From NCBI GenBank assembly GCA_030066975.1, contig JASJAO010000014.1, positions 49,921-113,920 of the forward strand: DNA of 64,000 bases, given 5' to 3'. The position numbers and the translations under genes are program-made. The DNA comes from Henriciella sp. Lineage in GTDB: Bacteria; Pseudomonadota; Alphaproteobacteria; Caulobacterales; Hyphomonadaceae. The notes beneath the pieces are model-generated. The model did not search any database and had not been told where the DNA came from. It saw only the letters and a list, made by a program, of their open reading frames with translations. How positions within the stretch are numbered: position 1 is the stretch's first letter; every line of letters starts with the position of its first letter. Positions 8,896 through 16,555 of this stretch are shown piece by piece.

Positions 8896-9654
8896 TTGCG
8901 TATCGCGATTGACTGGGACAAGCTTCGCCGATCGGGACTCGCCTACACGGCAGTGTCGGCCTTCCTGGCCTTTATCGACCCATACGACGCGTCGCAGTCC
9001 ATGTCTTACCCGTTCGCGTTCCTCTATTGGTTCGGCATGGTTATGTCCGGAGGGTTGGGCGGCGGCCTGTCACTTTGGGTGTATGAACGCCTCCTCCCCA
9101 ACGGCCTGAAGCTGATCGGCCTCGCCATTGCCGCGCTGACAGCGACACTGGCTGTTTTGGTATTCATTGTGACCGCCACCCTCGTTCAAGGCTATTTCGT
9201 CCCACTGGAAGCCCTGCCGCGTCTGTTCGGGCTCATTCTGGTAATCTCGATCGCGCTTACGGGCTTGAGCGAGCTTGTTGACCGCGCCTACGGCTATCAG
9301 GAGACCATCGGCGCCTTAAACGCGGCGCCTGATCCTGTATCGAGTTTCCTGGAACGTCTTCCGATAAAGTTTCGAAATGCCGAGTTGCATGCCATTTCTT
9401 CGGAGGATCATTACCTGCGGGTCTATACCTCGATCGGTGAAGAACTGATCCTGATGCGGCTGGCAGATGCGGTGCGGGAACTGGACGGCGCCGAGGGGTT
9501 GCAGGTCCACAGATCCTGGTGGGTGGCCAGGGCCAGTATTGCAGATGAGAAACGCGAGAATGGACGCAGCGTCCTGATCCTTCAATCGGGCACTGAAGTC
9601 CCGGTGTCGCGCAGCTATCGCGCCAAAGCCAAGGATATGGGCCTGATCGCTTAG
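8896..9654 (+). CDS. Membrane-anchored LytTR-type transcriptional regulator
   Basis: This 252-residue protein has four likely membrane segments in its first 130 residues (for example AYTAVSAFLAFI and FAFLYWFGMVMSG) and a C-terminal LytTR DNA-binding domain (about 155-250) with the typical KFRNAELHAISSEDHYLRVY and VHRSWWVARASI blocks. The start is a TTG at 8896: an in-frame stop lies 18 bases upstream and no ATG fits. An AGGGG element lies about 10 bases before it. It is divergent from the DUF2141/carotenoid-oxygenase operon and is a natural candidate for controlling it, possibly in response to a membrane signal. There is no receiver domain, so the input must come through the membrane part. 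Confidence 0.88.
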   Translation: MRIAIDWDKLRRSGLAYTAVSAFLAFIDPYDASQSMSYPFAFLYWFGMVMSGGLGGGLSLWVYERLLPNGLKLIGLAIAALTATLAVLVFIVTATLVQGYFVPLEALPRLFGLILVISIALTGLSELVDRAYGYQETIGALNAAPDPVSSFLERLPIKFRNAELHAISSEDHYLRVYTSIGEELILMRLADAVRELDGAEGLQVHRSWWVARASIADEKRENGRSVLILQSGTEVPVSRSYRAKAKDMGLIA

Positions 9655-9659
9655 TTCCT

Positions 9660-9690
9660 GGGCCATCCAGCTCGGGAAGGTTAATGGCCC
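9660..9690. terminator. Possible hairpin after the LytTR gene
   Basis: GGGCCAT (9660-9666) and ATGGCCC (9684-9690) form a perfect 7-base inverted repeat just after the stop codon of the LytTR gene. There is no T-run after it, so it is a weak terminator candidate. Confidence 0.3.
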
Positions 9691-9819
9691 GAATGTTGCC
9701 CTATTCTAAACGCGCATGAGCCCTATTCCGCATACACAGTGTTCGTGTGGGAGAAAGCTCCCCATTTGGTCGTCATCAGCAACAGCGATCAAGATCGACA
9801 GAAGACGAAAGCAAGACAC

Positions 9820-9933
9820 ATGAACGGCTCTCACACCATATCCCGTACACTAACCGTGATTGTGATGGGGATCGCCGCGACTGTCCTTTTCGTTATGGCA
9901 GCGTCACCTGCAACCCCGCTGTTCGCGGGTTAG
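9820..9933 (+). CDS. Possible 37-residue single-span membrane peptide
   Basis: An ATG at 9820 opens a 37-codon frame with the hydrophobic stretch LTVIVMGIAATVLFVMA, consistent with one membrane span, and it ends 3 bases from the convergent SpoU-type gene. The ribosome binding site is poor (GAAAGCAAG). I see no family. It could be a chance ORF in a 275-base intergenic stretch. Confidence 0.3.
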   Translation: MNGSHTISRTLTVIVMGIAATVLFVMAASPATPLFAG

Positions 9934-10412
9934 TCGACCAGCCCACCCGGCATGACCGGGCGATCGCGCCAGCCCCCCATGCTGCGGATGCGATCATACA
10001 TTACCAAAGCCCCGGCCAGGCTGACATTGATGCAGAACTTGGTCGGAATCTTCACCACGTGATCGCACTTCGCCAACATCTCCGCCGATAGATCACCCCG
10101 TTCGCGTCCGAGCACATAGGCCGCTGCGCGCGGGTGCCGGAACTCCGGAAGCGCAATCGCATCGTCGGTCAGTTCGATCCCGACCAACTGACAACCCTTT
10201 GGAAAAGCCATATCTTCGATTGTGTCCCACTGATAGTAAGGCACGTTTTTGAACGTCCGGGAGGTGTCGGCTTTGTAGGCGGTCCGGACTTTGTCGGCTG
10301 CGCCAACCGAATAAACGAAACTCGCCCCGAACGCGTTCGCCGTGCGCATCAGTGCGCCCAGGTTCATCGGCTTGGAGATCCCCTCAGCGCCCATCGCAAA
10401 ATACCCACGCAT
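9930..10412 (-). CDS. SpoU/TrmH-family RNA 2'-O-methyltransferase
   Basis: This 160-residue protein is a compact SPOUT-fold RNA methyltransferase. The three family motifs are present: NLGALMRTA (about residues 17-25), AYVLGRERGDLS (about 98-109), and KIPTKFCINVSLAGALVMYD at about 121-140, which forms the trefoil-knot S-adenosylmethionine site. It lacks an extra RNA-binding domain, so the target (tRNA or rRNA ribose) cannot be stated. Its ATG overlaps the stop codon of the preceding small membrane protein gene as TAATG, which implies translational coupling. Confidence 0.88.
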   Translation of the reverse strand: MRGYFAMGAEGISKPMNLGALMRTANAFGASFVYSVGAADKVRTAYKADTSRTFKNVPYYQWDTIEDMAFPKGCQLVGIELTDDAIALPEFRHPRAAAYVLGRERGDLSAEMLAKCDHVVKIPTKFCINVSLAGALVMYDRIRSMGGWRDRPVMPGGLVD

Positions 10413-10762
10413 TAGATCACTCCCAGTCTAAATCGGCCGAGCGCGAGCAGAACAATCAGCATAACCGGAGCTACCAAACTCACGCGCCGGGCCAGGCGCA
10501 AATGCCGAAGCGGGTTTGGATAGGTTTCGATCAGATGCGCTGCGGCGGATTGCTGAACCGGCTCTGCCCCGCTCTGGGACTGCGACTGACCGGCAGCCGC
10601 AATCACCGCATCATTCGCGAGAACGCGGTCGTCAAACTCAGGTTTCCAGGCCTTCAATGCCCGTCGCAGCACCAGTGCGATCACCACACGCATCTGAACC
10701 GCAAGCGCAAATGCGAACGCAATCACGCCCAGCAATATCCAGAATACAAGGGCCGTCTCCAC
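10412..10762 (-). CDS. Small two-span membrane protein, unknown function
   Basis: The 116-residue product has hydrophobic segments at residues 4-27 (ALVFWILLGVIAFAFALAV) and about 93-110 (VSLVAPVMLIVLLALG) with a polar Gln/Ser-rich middle. No family was recognised. The stop codon overlaps the start of the SpoU-type methyltransferase gene (TAATG), which makes it very likely that this is a genuine, co-translated gene. Any functional link to RNA modification is unknown. Confidence 0.7.
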   Translation of the reverse strand: METALVFWILLGVIAFAFALAVQMRVVIALVLRRALKAWKPEFDDRVLANDAVIAAAGQSQSQSGAEPVQQSAAAHLIETYPNPLRHLRLARRVSLVAPVMLIVLLALGRFRLGVI

Positions 10763-10861
10763 GCTTTCAACTCCGCTACGTCACGCCTTCACAGCGCCCG
10801 TTGCCACGGCTACCAAGGCAGCGTCAACGCAACACCTGAAATCACTACAGAGGAAACGCCC

Positions 10862-11857
10862 ATGAAAGCCCTGCTCTCCAAAGCGCCCGGCGGCCCGGAA
10901 ACACTGGTTCTGGAAGAGGTGGAAAGCGCCGAAGCAGGCCCGGGTCAGGTTGTGATCGATGTGAAAGCGATCGGTGTGAACTTCCCCGACACGCTGATCA
11001 TCAAGGATATGTATCAGTTCAAGCCGGAACGCCCGTTCAGCCCCGGCGGTGAGGTTTCTGGCGTGGTCAAATCTGTTGGCGACGGCGTTACCAACCTACA
11101 GGTGGGTCAGCGCGTGATCGGCTCTTGCGGATGGGGCGGTATGCGCGAAGAACTTGCGCTTGAGGCCGGACGCTGCATTCCGATCCCGGATACTGTGCCG
11201 TTCAACGATGCCGCCGCCTTCGTGATGACCTATGGCACTAGCTATTATGCCTTGAAAGATCGCGCCGATCCGAAGCCGGGCGAGAGCTTGCTCGTGCTCG
11301 GCGCGGCTGGAGGTGTTGGCATTGCCGCCGTCGAACTTGGCAAGGCGATGGGCCTTGAAGTGATCGCCGCCTGCTCGACGCAGGCGAAAGTCGATTTCTG
11401 TCTGTCCAAAGGCGCCGATAAAGGCCTCGTCTATCCGACTGGCGAGTTGGACCGCGGCCAGCAGAAAGAGCTGTCCAATCAGATCAAGGAGCTTGGCGGC
11501 GGCGGTGTAGATATCATCTATGACGCGGTTGGCGGTTCCTATGCCGAACCTGCCGTTCGGGCGATGAACTGGGAAGGCCGCTACCTGGTGATCGGCTTCC
11601 CGGCTGGCATCCCGAAGATTCCGCTTAATCTAACCCTGCTCAAGTCGTGCGACATTCGCGGCGTCTTCTGGGGCGCAGCCGTGGCGCGCGATCCGGCAGG
11701 CAATCAGAAAAATCTCGGTGAGATGTTCCAGATGTATGCCGAAGGGAAGATCAAACCGCATGTCAGCGAGACCTTCCCGTTGGAGCGTGGCGGCGAGGCG
11801 ATCCAATACCTCATCGACCGCAAAGCGCTCGGCAAGGTGGTTGTGACGGTTCCCTAA
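10862..11857 (+). CDS. NADPH:quinone oxidoreductase, zinc-independent MDR family
   Basis: This 331-residue protein belongs to the medium-chain dehydrogenase/reductase superfamily, quinone oxidoreductase branch. It should reduce quinones or related enones with NADPH in the cytoplasm. The start at 10862 follows GAGGAAACGCCC; the open frame extends far upstream to 10352, but that part overlaps other genes and lacks homology. The N-terminal catalytic domain contains FSPGGEVSGVV (about 57-67), and the nucleotide-binding Rossmann motif is LGAAGGVGIAAVELGKAMG (about 146-164). The cysteine/histidine zinc ligands of alcohol dehydrogenases are absent. mutM follows after 18 bases. Confidence 0.9.
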   Translation: MKALLSKAPGGPETLVLEEVESAEAGPGQVVIDVKAIGVNFPDTLIIKDMYQFKPERPFSPGGEVSGVVKSVGDGVTNLQVGQRVIGSCGWGGMREELALEAGRCIPIPDTVPFNDAAAFVMTYGTSYYALKDRADPKPGESLLVLGAAGGVGIAAVELGKAMGLEVIAACSTQAKVDFCLSKGADKGLVYPTGELDRGQQKELSNQIKELGGGGVDIIYDAVGGSYAEPAVRAMNWEGRYLVIGFPAGIPKIPLNLTLLKSCDIRGVFWGAAVARDPAGNQKNLGEMFQMYAEGKIKPHVSETFPLERGGEAIQYLIDRKALGKVVVTVP

Positions 11858-11875
11858 GCACCTTATTTCCGGCCC

Positions 11876-12721
11876 ATGCCTGAACTGCCCGAAGTTGAAA
11901 CCGTCCGTCGCGGTCTGTCACCTGTCATGGAAGGGCGTGTGATAGAGCGGCTCGAGGTCAATCGTCCTGACCTCCGCTTCCCGTTCCCGGATCGTTTCAG
12001 AGAGCGCGTTGAAGGCACGACCATCACGCGCATGGGTCGGCGTGCAAAGTTCCTGGTCACCGAACTGTCCAGCGGCGAAGCGCTGATCATGCATCTTGGT
12101 ATGTCGGGCCGGTTTACGGTCAATAATGCTCCTACAGCAGACTTCCACCATGATCCCGGCACCAATCCCGCTCACGATCATGTCGTCTTTCATATGGAGG
12201 GCGGCGCGACTGTCACCTACAATGATCCACGCCGGTTTGGCTTCATGGAGCTGTGGCCCATGGACGATATCGAGACCTATCCGCGGGTGAAGGATCTCGG
12301 ACCTGAACCGCTGTCTAATCACTTCAATGCTGCCTATCTCGACCAGGTCTTTGCAGGCAAAGCCGCCCCAATCAAAGCCGCGCTTCTGGATCAGAGCGTG
12401 ATCGCCGGTCTTGGCAACATTTATGTCTGTGAGGCGCTGTTTCGCTCTGGCATCAGCCCGCGCCGAAAAGCCGCTTCTGTGACAGGGGTCCGTAACACGC
12501 GCCTAGCGCCCGCCATCAACGACGTGATCGCGGAAGCCATCGCGGCGGGCGGCTCCAGCATCTCTGACTTCGCCAGCACCAGCGGAGAGCTTGGCTACTT
12601 CCAGAAACAGTTCAGCGTATATGATCGGGAAGGCGAGCTTTGCGAAGTCTGTTCCACGCCTATCAAACGTATCGTCCAATCAGGCCGCTCGACCTTCTTC
12701 TGCAGCAGTTGTCAGCGCTAG
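11876..12721 (+). CDS. mutM: Formamidopyrimidine-DNA glycosylase
   Basis: This 281-residue protein is the Fpg/MutM base-excision enzyme that removes 8-oxoguanine and formamidopyrimidines and cleaves the abasic site. The N-terminus MPELPEVETVRRGL carries the catalytic Pro2 and Glu3. LGMSGRF (about 76-82) and the helix-two-turn-helix region QSVIAGLGNIYVCEALF (about 172-188) are typical. The C-terminal zinc finger has its four cysteines in CEVC and CSSC, the last just before the end. In many alphaproteobacteria mutM is followed directly by ubiE and ubiB. Here a four-gene minus-strand block intervenes. The stop overlaps the end of the convergent pilin gene by 4 bases. Confidence 0.97.
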   Translation: MPELPEVETVRRGLSPVMEGRVIERLEVNRPDLRFPFPDRFRERVEGTTITRMGRRAKFLVTELSSGEALIMHLGMSGRFTVNNAPTADFHHDPGTNPAHDHVVFHMEGGATVTYNDPRRFGFMELWPMDDIETYPRVKDLGPEPLSNHFNAAYLDQVFAGKAAPIKAALLDQSVIAGLGNIYVCEALFRSGISPRRKAASVTGVRNTRLAPAINDVIAEAIAAGGSSISDFASTSGELGYFQKQFSVYDREGELCEVCSTPIKRIVQSGRSTFFCSSCQR

Positions 12722-12963
12722 TTGCGTGCACAGCGCGGTGCCCGTTTGCGACCTCTTTGAGCCCGCCGCATGGACCTTCTGGCGCAAATGAGCGGTTCCC
12801 GTGTATTCTGGCCCATTCGACTGACGGCCGGAATGAGCGCGATGACAACCAAGGCCCCGATCAAGCCGTATTCAACAGCCGACGCACCAGATTCATCGCT
12901 CCAGTCAGGAACGTCTTCACCCAAGATGGAGGATTGACCGAATAGAAACTCACGCCTGTTCAT
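12718..12963 (-). CDS. Flp-type IVb pilin (first copy)
   Basis: The 81-residue product contains ESGASAVEYGLIGALVVIAL (about 24-43), matching the Flp/Fap pilin signature: a prepilin-peptidase site after Gly, Glu and Tyr at positions +5/+6, and a hydrophobic helix. A GGAAAGG element precedes the ATG. The tail beyond the helix is basic (RRSMRRAQRGRKRAPR), which is unusual for a mature pilin. It lies downstream of a second pilin gene in the same orientation. No Tad secretion genes (tadA, cpaB, rcpA) occur in this window, so assembly would depend on a machine elsewhere. Confidence 0.75.
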   Translation of the reverse strand: MNRREFLFGQSSILGEDVPDWSDESGASAVEYGLIGALVVIALIPAVSRMGQNTREPLICARRSMRRAQRGRKRAPRCARN

Positions 12964-13058
12964 CAGAAAGCCTTTCCAACAGCCACGATCTCACGGAAAG
13001 GTTTCAACAATTCTACTTTTAGTTGATTTATTTTCAACGAATGCGGACAGCCCCTTGT

Positions 13059-13286
13059 TCAGGCGCCGCGTCCGGTGCAGAAGTCTGTCGCTTCATCGCC
13101 CTGAATAGCGTGCTCTACGCACTCATAATTCTTGTCATGCTGCTCGCCGACATGGCTCAGCGCGCCGAGCAAACCGACCAAGATCAGGCTCGCCACAAGC
13201 GTGTATTCGATCGCTGTCGCCCCGCTCGCGTCTTTCGCGGCCCTTGCGCAAATTCTCCATCCGAAAGAAGAAAGTCTGATCGCCAT
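13059..13286 (-). CDS. Flp-type IVb pilin (second copy)
   Basis: This 75-residue product contains DASGATAIEYTLVASLILVG (about 19-38), a textbook Flp prepilin motif with cleavage expected after the Gly of SGATAIEY. GGAAAGC precedes the ATG. The mature part is short and ends in a polar tail with two cysteines (ECVEH and DFCTGRGA). It lies 64 bases downstream of the DUF2330 gene and upstream of the other pilin gene, all on the minus strand, so these genes may be one transcription unit. Confidence 0.8.
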   Translation of the reverse strand: MAIRLSSFGWRICARAAKDASGATAIEYTLVASLILVGLLGALSHVGEQHDKNYECVEHAIQGDEATDFCTGRGA

Positions 13287-13350
13287 GCTTTCCGGATCAG
13301 CAAGAAGCCTGCCAGATCCGGAAAGGTCACGTTTTCTGGCCCATCAAGCG

Positions 13351-14751
13351 TCAGTCATTGCCCCAAAGGCGTGACCACCAGGACCCTTTTGGCTTTTCGG
13401 GCAGATCCACATTGATGGCCGCCGCAGAGTATCCGCCATCGGCCATTTTCTGCTTGATCTCGTTGAGATCCCAGCCTGTCAGTTTGGCGAGCTGCTTGGC
13501 CTCTTCATCCCAGCGTTCCACCAGGCCCTCGGCGTACAGACCAGCTTCCTCGCACTGCCCATAGTCCCCGCGCCAGGGATGACGCAGGACATAACGGCCC
13601 TGATAGTTTTCGCGATCCCCTGTCACCTGAAAGTTCAGATCCTCTGGAAAGGTCTCGGCATCGTAGCGGACATGCAATCGGGTTACAAAGGCGTCGACGG
13701 GCTGAGGGCCAAATCCCGGACGCATTGGTTGGATGTCCCCCTGTCCACCTTCATCCAGCCACATGACTCCCAGTTCGCGCAGCTCGGACCGGGACAGCGG
13801 GTTTGCCGCACAAGGGTCGCACCAGCTCATATCCCAGGCATATTCCATGAATACAGCCTTGCCGCTCTGCTTCTCGGTCTGATGCGTGAACATGGCTTTG
13901 TAGAATTCGCCGAACTCATCCTTCACATAGATCGGGACATCCATGTTGGAGGGTAGTTTCACGGTTTTGTAATTGGTCGTCTCAACTCGGCCTTTGCGAG
14001 TGATGGCAAACACGAACAGCTCCTGCTTGCCATCTGCGTTGACCGTACCAAGCCGGATCGGAAGCATGAAGTCTTCGTCTTCATAGGCGACCTGAATCGG
14101 ACGCAACATGCTGGAACCGGAATGACGTTCCAGATTCACTTTCGCGACAAAGAACTTCATACCGCGTTTGAGATAAGCGCCAACGACGTCTTCTGCACCA
14201 TCGGGGATGCGATAGCCATTGCCATTGAGCCAAGTGATCAGACCGTCTGACTCCTCAGCCGACAGAATCAGAATGTCATATTCGCCAACTTCGTACTCCG
14301 CTTCGATCGTCACACCGAGCGCTTCAGCTTCGGGGGCTGCCTCTTCCATGGCCATCGCCTGAGGTGCTGACGACATGGCAATCATGTCGCGCCGATAACG
14401 CAATTCACAGGGGTTTTCGTCATAATACTCGACCAGACGCGGCGCCGTGTATTCATCCAGATGATCGACCAAGGCCGGATTCGCAACATTGATCTGCTCG
14501 CGCTCTGGAATATCGACGACTGGAACAACCATCGCGAACTCGCTGACATCCCCGCGATAGTCAGACGCCATGGTGATCACGGTGCGCTCATCATCGCGCA
14601 CGAGGACAACTTTGGAGGCATCATTGAATAGGTCCGTGTCGGCTTTCGCGACATAGAAGCCGCAAAAGGCAGAGGCCGCGGGCGCGCTAAGCGCGAACGA
14701 TGTAAGGCCGAGCGCGCAGGCGCTGAGCAGAGGTGTCAGTTTCATTTCCAT
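13351..14751 (-). CDS. DUF2330 family secreted protein with WCDPC motif
   Basis: This 466-residue protein is a DUF2330-family member. A Sec signal peptide ends near residue 28 (SAPAASA), followed by FCGFYVAKADTDLFNDASKV, the characteristic start of the family. A thioredoxin-like CxxC occurs as SWCDPC with Cys311 and Cys314 (codons at 13819-13821 and 13810-13812). Other cysteines include Cys29. The C-terminus WWSRLWGND is aromatic. An alternative ATG lies two codons inside. The gene starts inside the 3' end of the RnfD-like gene (65-base overlap), implying translational coupling. Function is unknown; the context with an RnfD-like membrane protein suggests an extracytoplasmic redox role, which is inference. 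Confidence 0.85.
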   Translation of the reverse strand: MEMKLTPLLSACALGLTSFALSAPAASAFCGFYVAKADTDLFNDASKVVLVRDDERTVITMASDYRGDVSEFAMVVPVVDIPEREQINVANPALVDHLDEYTAPRLVEYYDENPCELRYRRDMIAMSSAPQAMAMEEAAPEAEALGVTIEAEYEVGEYDILILSAEESDGLITWLNGNGYRIPDGAEDVVGAYLKRGMKFFVAKVNLERHSGSSMLRPIQVAYEDEDFMLPIRLGTVNADGKQELFVFAITRKGRVETTNYKTVKLPSNMDVPIYVKDEFGEFYKAMFTHQTEKQSGKAVFMEYAWDMSWCDPCAANPLSRSELRELGVMWLDEGGQGDIQPMRPGFGPQPVDAFVTRLHVRYDAETFPEDLNFQVTGDRENYQGRYVLRHPWRGDYGQCEEAGLYAEGLVERWDEEAKQLAKLTGWDLNEIKQKMADGGYSAAAINVDLPEKPKGSWWSRLWGND

Positions 14752-15661
14752 GTCCCTTTCTGGAAATCCATTGAAACCGCTCTGCCGGGATCAACCGATC
14801 CAGAACGGGCGTTAAAATGGCGAGCGCAGCAAGCGCATACAGCATACTGCCACGCAGATGATGCTCCCAGCTAAGCCAGGCCGCAAAGGCCGCCACAGCG
14901 AAAGCAAAGATGAGGCGCCCCAACCAGTGATCGGGCGTAGAGCGCGGATCGGTAATCATGAAAAAGGCAAAGACCAGGAGCGCGCCGGACTGCATCTGAT
15001 GCATGGGGATGGTCATGGGATCGCCGAGATAGAACGCGCGGAGGGTCAATATGAGTGCGAAGAATCCAAGGAACCCAAGTGCGATGTCCAGCCGTTTTGC
15101 AGATGACAGAACCAGCGCGGCGAAACCAATCGCAAAGGCGGCAAAGATCGGCGTTTGCCCCCATTGCCCCGGACTGACCCAGGCGGCGCTACCCGCAAGA
15201 AGACTGATCGCGACGATGCCGATACAAGCAGGATTGAACAGATGCTTGCCGCGATAGCGGATCAGGAACTTGGCGCTGACCCCGATCAGTCCTGCCGCCA
15301 GCCAGAACCAGGCGGAGTTTGCGCGTAGAAGGATCGACAGAGACAGCGATGTGATCAGTGCCGACTTCCACTGAAAGTCAGCCATCAGGGCAATTCCGCC
15401 TGACAGCTTTGATCCACGCCAATGCGCACCTTTCAACGTCCGCCGTCCAGCCTTGGCTTGTCTGGCATTGACCCACAAGGTGCCGCCAGTCTGCGCGATC
15501 ATCGCCCCTAGGAAGGCGGCGAGAAAATGCTTGGGCTGGGCCCCAAAGTCACTGGTCAAGAATGAGATCGAAAACAAACCGGTGAGGGCCAGGATCTGCC
15601 AATGCCGAGCATCGGCACTCAAGCCCTTGATCAGCGCTGCGATTGGCGTCCAAACTCCCAT
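14687..15661 (-). CDS. RnfD/NqrB-like integral membrane protein
   Basis: The 324-residue product has about nine to ten membrane spans and resembles RnfD/NqrB, the flavin-carrying membrane subunits of ion-pumping NADH or ferredoxin oxidoreductases. Diagnostic blocks are GKHLFNPACIGIVAISLL in the middle and SGALLVFAFFMITDPRSTP near the C-terminus. In NqrB/RnfD an S(T)GAT motif carries covalent FMN on the Thr; by eye this protein has SGAL there, so covalent flavin may be absent. No other Rnf or Nqr subunit is present. I use the ATG at 15661; a TTG at 15712 would add 17 residues. It overlaps the DUF2330 start and probably forms a two-component unit with it. Confidence 0.8.
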   Translation of the reverse strand: MGVWTPIAALIKGLSADARHWQILALTGLFSISFLTSDFGAQPKHFLAAFLGAMIAQTGGTLWVNARQAKAGRRTLKGAHWRGSKLSGGIALMADFQWKSALITSLSLSILLRANSAWFWLAAGLIGVSAKFLIRYRGKHLFNPACIGIVAISLLAGSAAWVSPGQWGQTPIFAAFAIGFAALVLSSAKRLDIALGFLGFFALILTLRAFYLGDPMTIPMHQMQSGALLVFAFFMITDPRSTPDHWLGRLIFAFAVAAFAAWLSWEHHLRGSMLYALAALAILTPVLDRLIPAERFQWISRKGHGNETDTSAQRLRARPYIVRA

Positions 15662-15766
15662 GCGAAAACAAAACACACCAAATGCGGGCGAATTAGGGCG
15701 GAGCGCACTCAACCTGCGACGGTCGCGTCTATGGCGCTTTGCAGAAAGGCAGAGTAGACCAGCGAC

Positions 15767-16552
15767 ATGACTGATACTGCGGCTCAGAAAACCGTCTCAT
15801 TCGGCTATGACACCGTGACCCCCGATGAAAAGGTGGATCGCGTCAAAGGCGTGTTCCGGTCTGTCGCGTCGAAATATGATCTGATGAACGATCTGATGTC
15901 GGGTGGGGTTCATCGGCTATGGAAGCATGACACGATGAACCGGCTGAACCCGCAACCTGGTGAGCGGCATCTGGACGTTGCGGGCGGGACCGGCGAGCTG
16001 GCGCGCGGGTTTCTCAAACGTGCGGACGCGGCTGGGAAACGCCGGGGAGATGCGCGCCAAGCGACCGCGATTGTCTGCGATATCAATGACGCCATGCTGG
16101 ACGCCGGTCGGGCCCGCAGCGACAATGAACAATGGGGTGATCGACTGGATTGGGTGTGCGCCGATGGCAGCTCTCTGCCTTATCCAGATCGCAGCTTCGA
16201 TGCGGTCACAGTCAGCTTCGGCATTCGCAACTTTGCCGACCGGATTGCCGGTTTGAAAGAGTTTCGCCGGGTCCTGAAACCCGGCGGCCGCCTTGCGATC
16301 CTGGAATTCAGTCATATGACCGCACCGCTTTTACAGCAGGCCTATGACACTTACAGTTTCAATATCATTCCACCGATGGGCGCTCTGGTCGCTGGTGACC
16401 GGGAAAGCTATCAGTATCTGATTGAGAGCATCCGGCGGTTTCCAGATCAGGATACGTTCAAGGCCGAGATTGAGGACGCTGGCTTCGCAAAAGTCAGCGT
16501 GACGAATTTCTCTGGCGGCATTGCAGCGCTTCACTTTGGGTGGGCTGTCTAG
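15767..16552 (+). CDS. ubiE: Ubiquinone/menaquinone C-methyltransferase
   Basis: This 261-residue S-adenosylmethionine-dependent enzyme methylates the benzoquinol ring during ubiquinone synthesis. The family pattern VSFGYDTVTPDEKVDRV at residues 11-27 and VFRSVASKYDLMNDLMSGG at about 29-47 is followed by SAM motif I DVAGGTGELARGF (about 69-81). VTVSFGIRNFADR (about 147-159) and LKPGGRLAILEFSH (about 171-184) are classical UbiE signatures. The stop codon is 3 bases before the ubiB start, so the two genes are co-transcribed. The upstream RnfD-like gene is divergent. Confidence 0.97.
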   Translation: MTDTAAQKTVSFGYDTVTPDEKVDRVKGVFRSVASKYDLMNDLMSGGVHRLWKHDTMNRLNPQPGERHLDVAGGTGELARGFLKRADAAGKRRGDARQATAIVCDINDAMLDAGRARSDNEQWGDRLDWVCADGSSLPYPDRSFDAVTVSFGIRNFADRIAGLKEFRRVLKPGGRLAILEFSHMTAPLLQQAYDTYSFNIIPPMGALVAGDRESYQYLIESIRRFPDQDTFKAEIEDAGFAKVSVTNFSGGIAALHFGWAV

Positions 16553-16555
16553 ACC

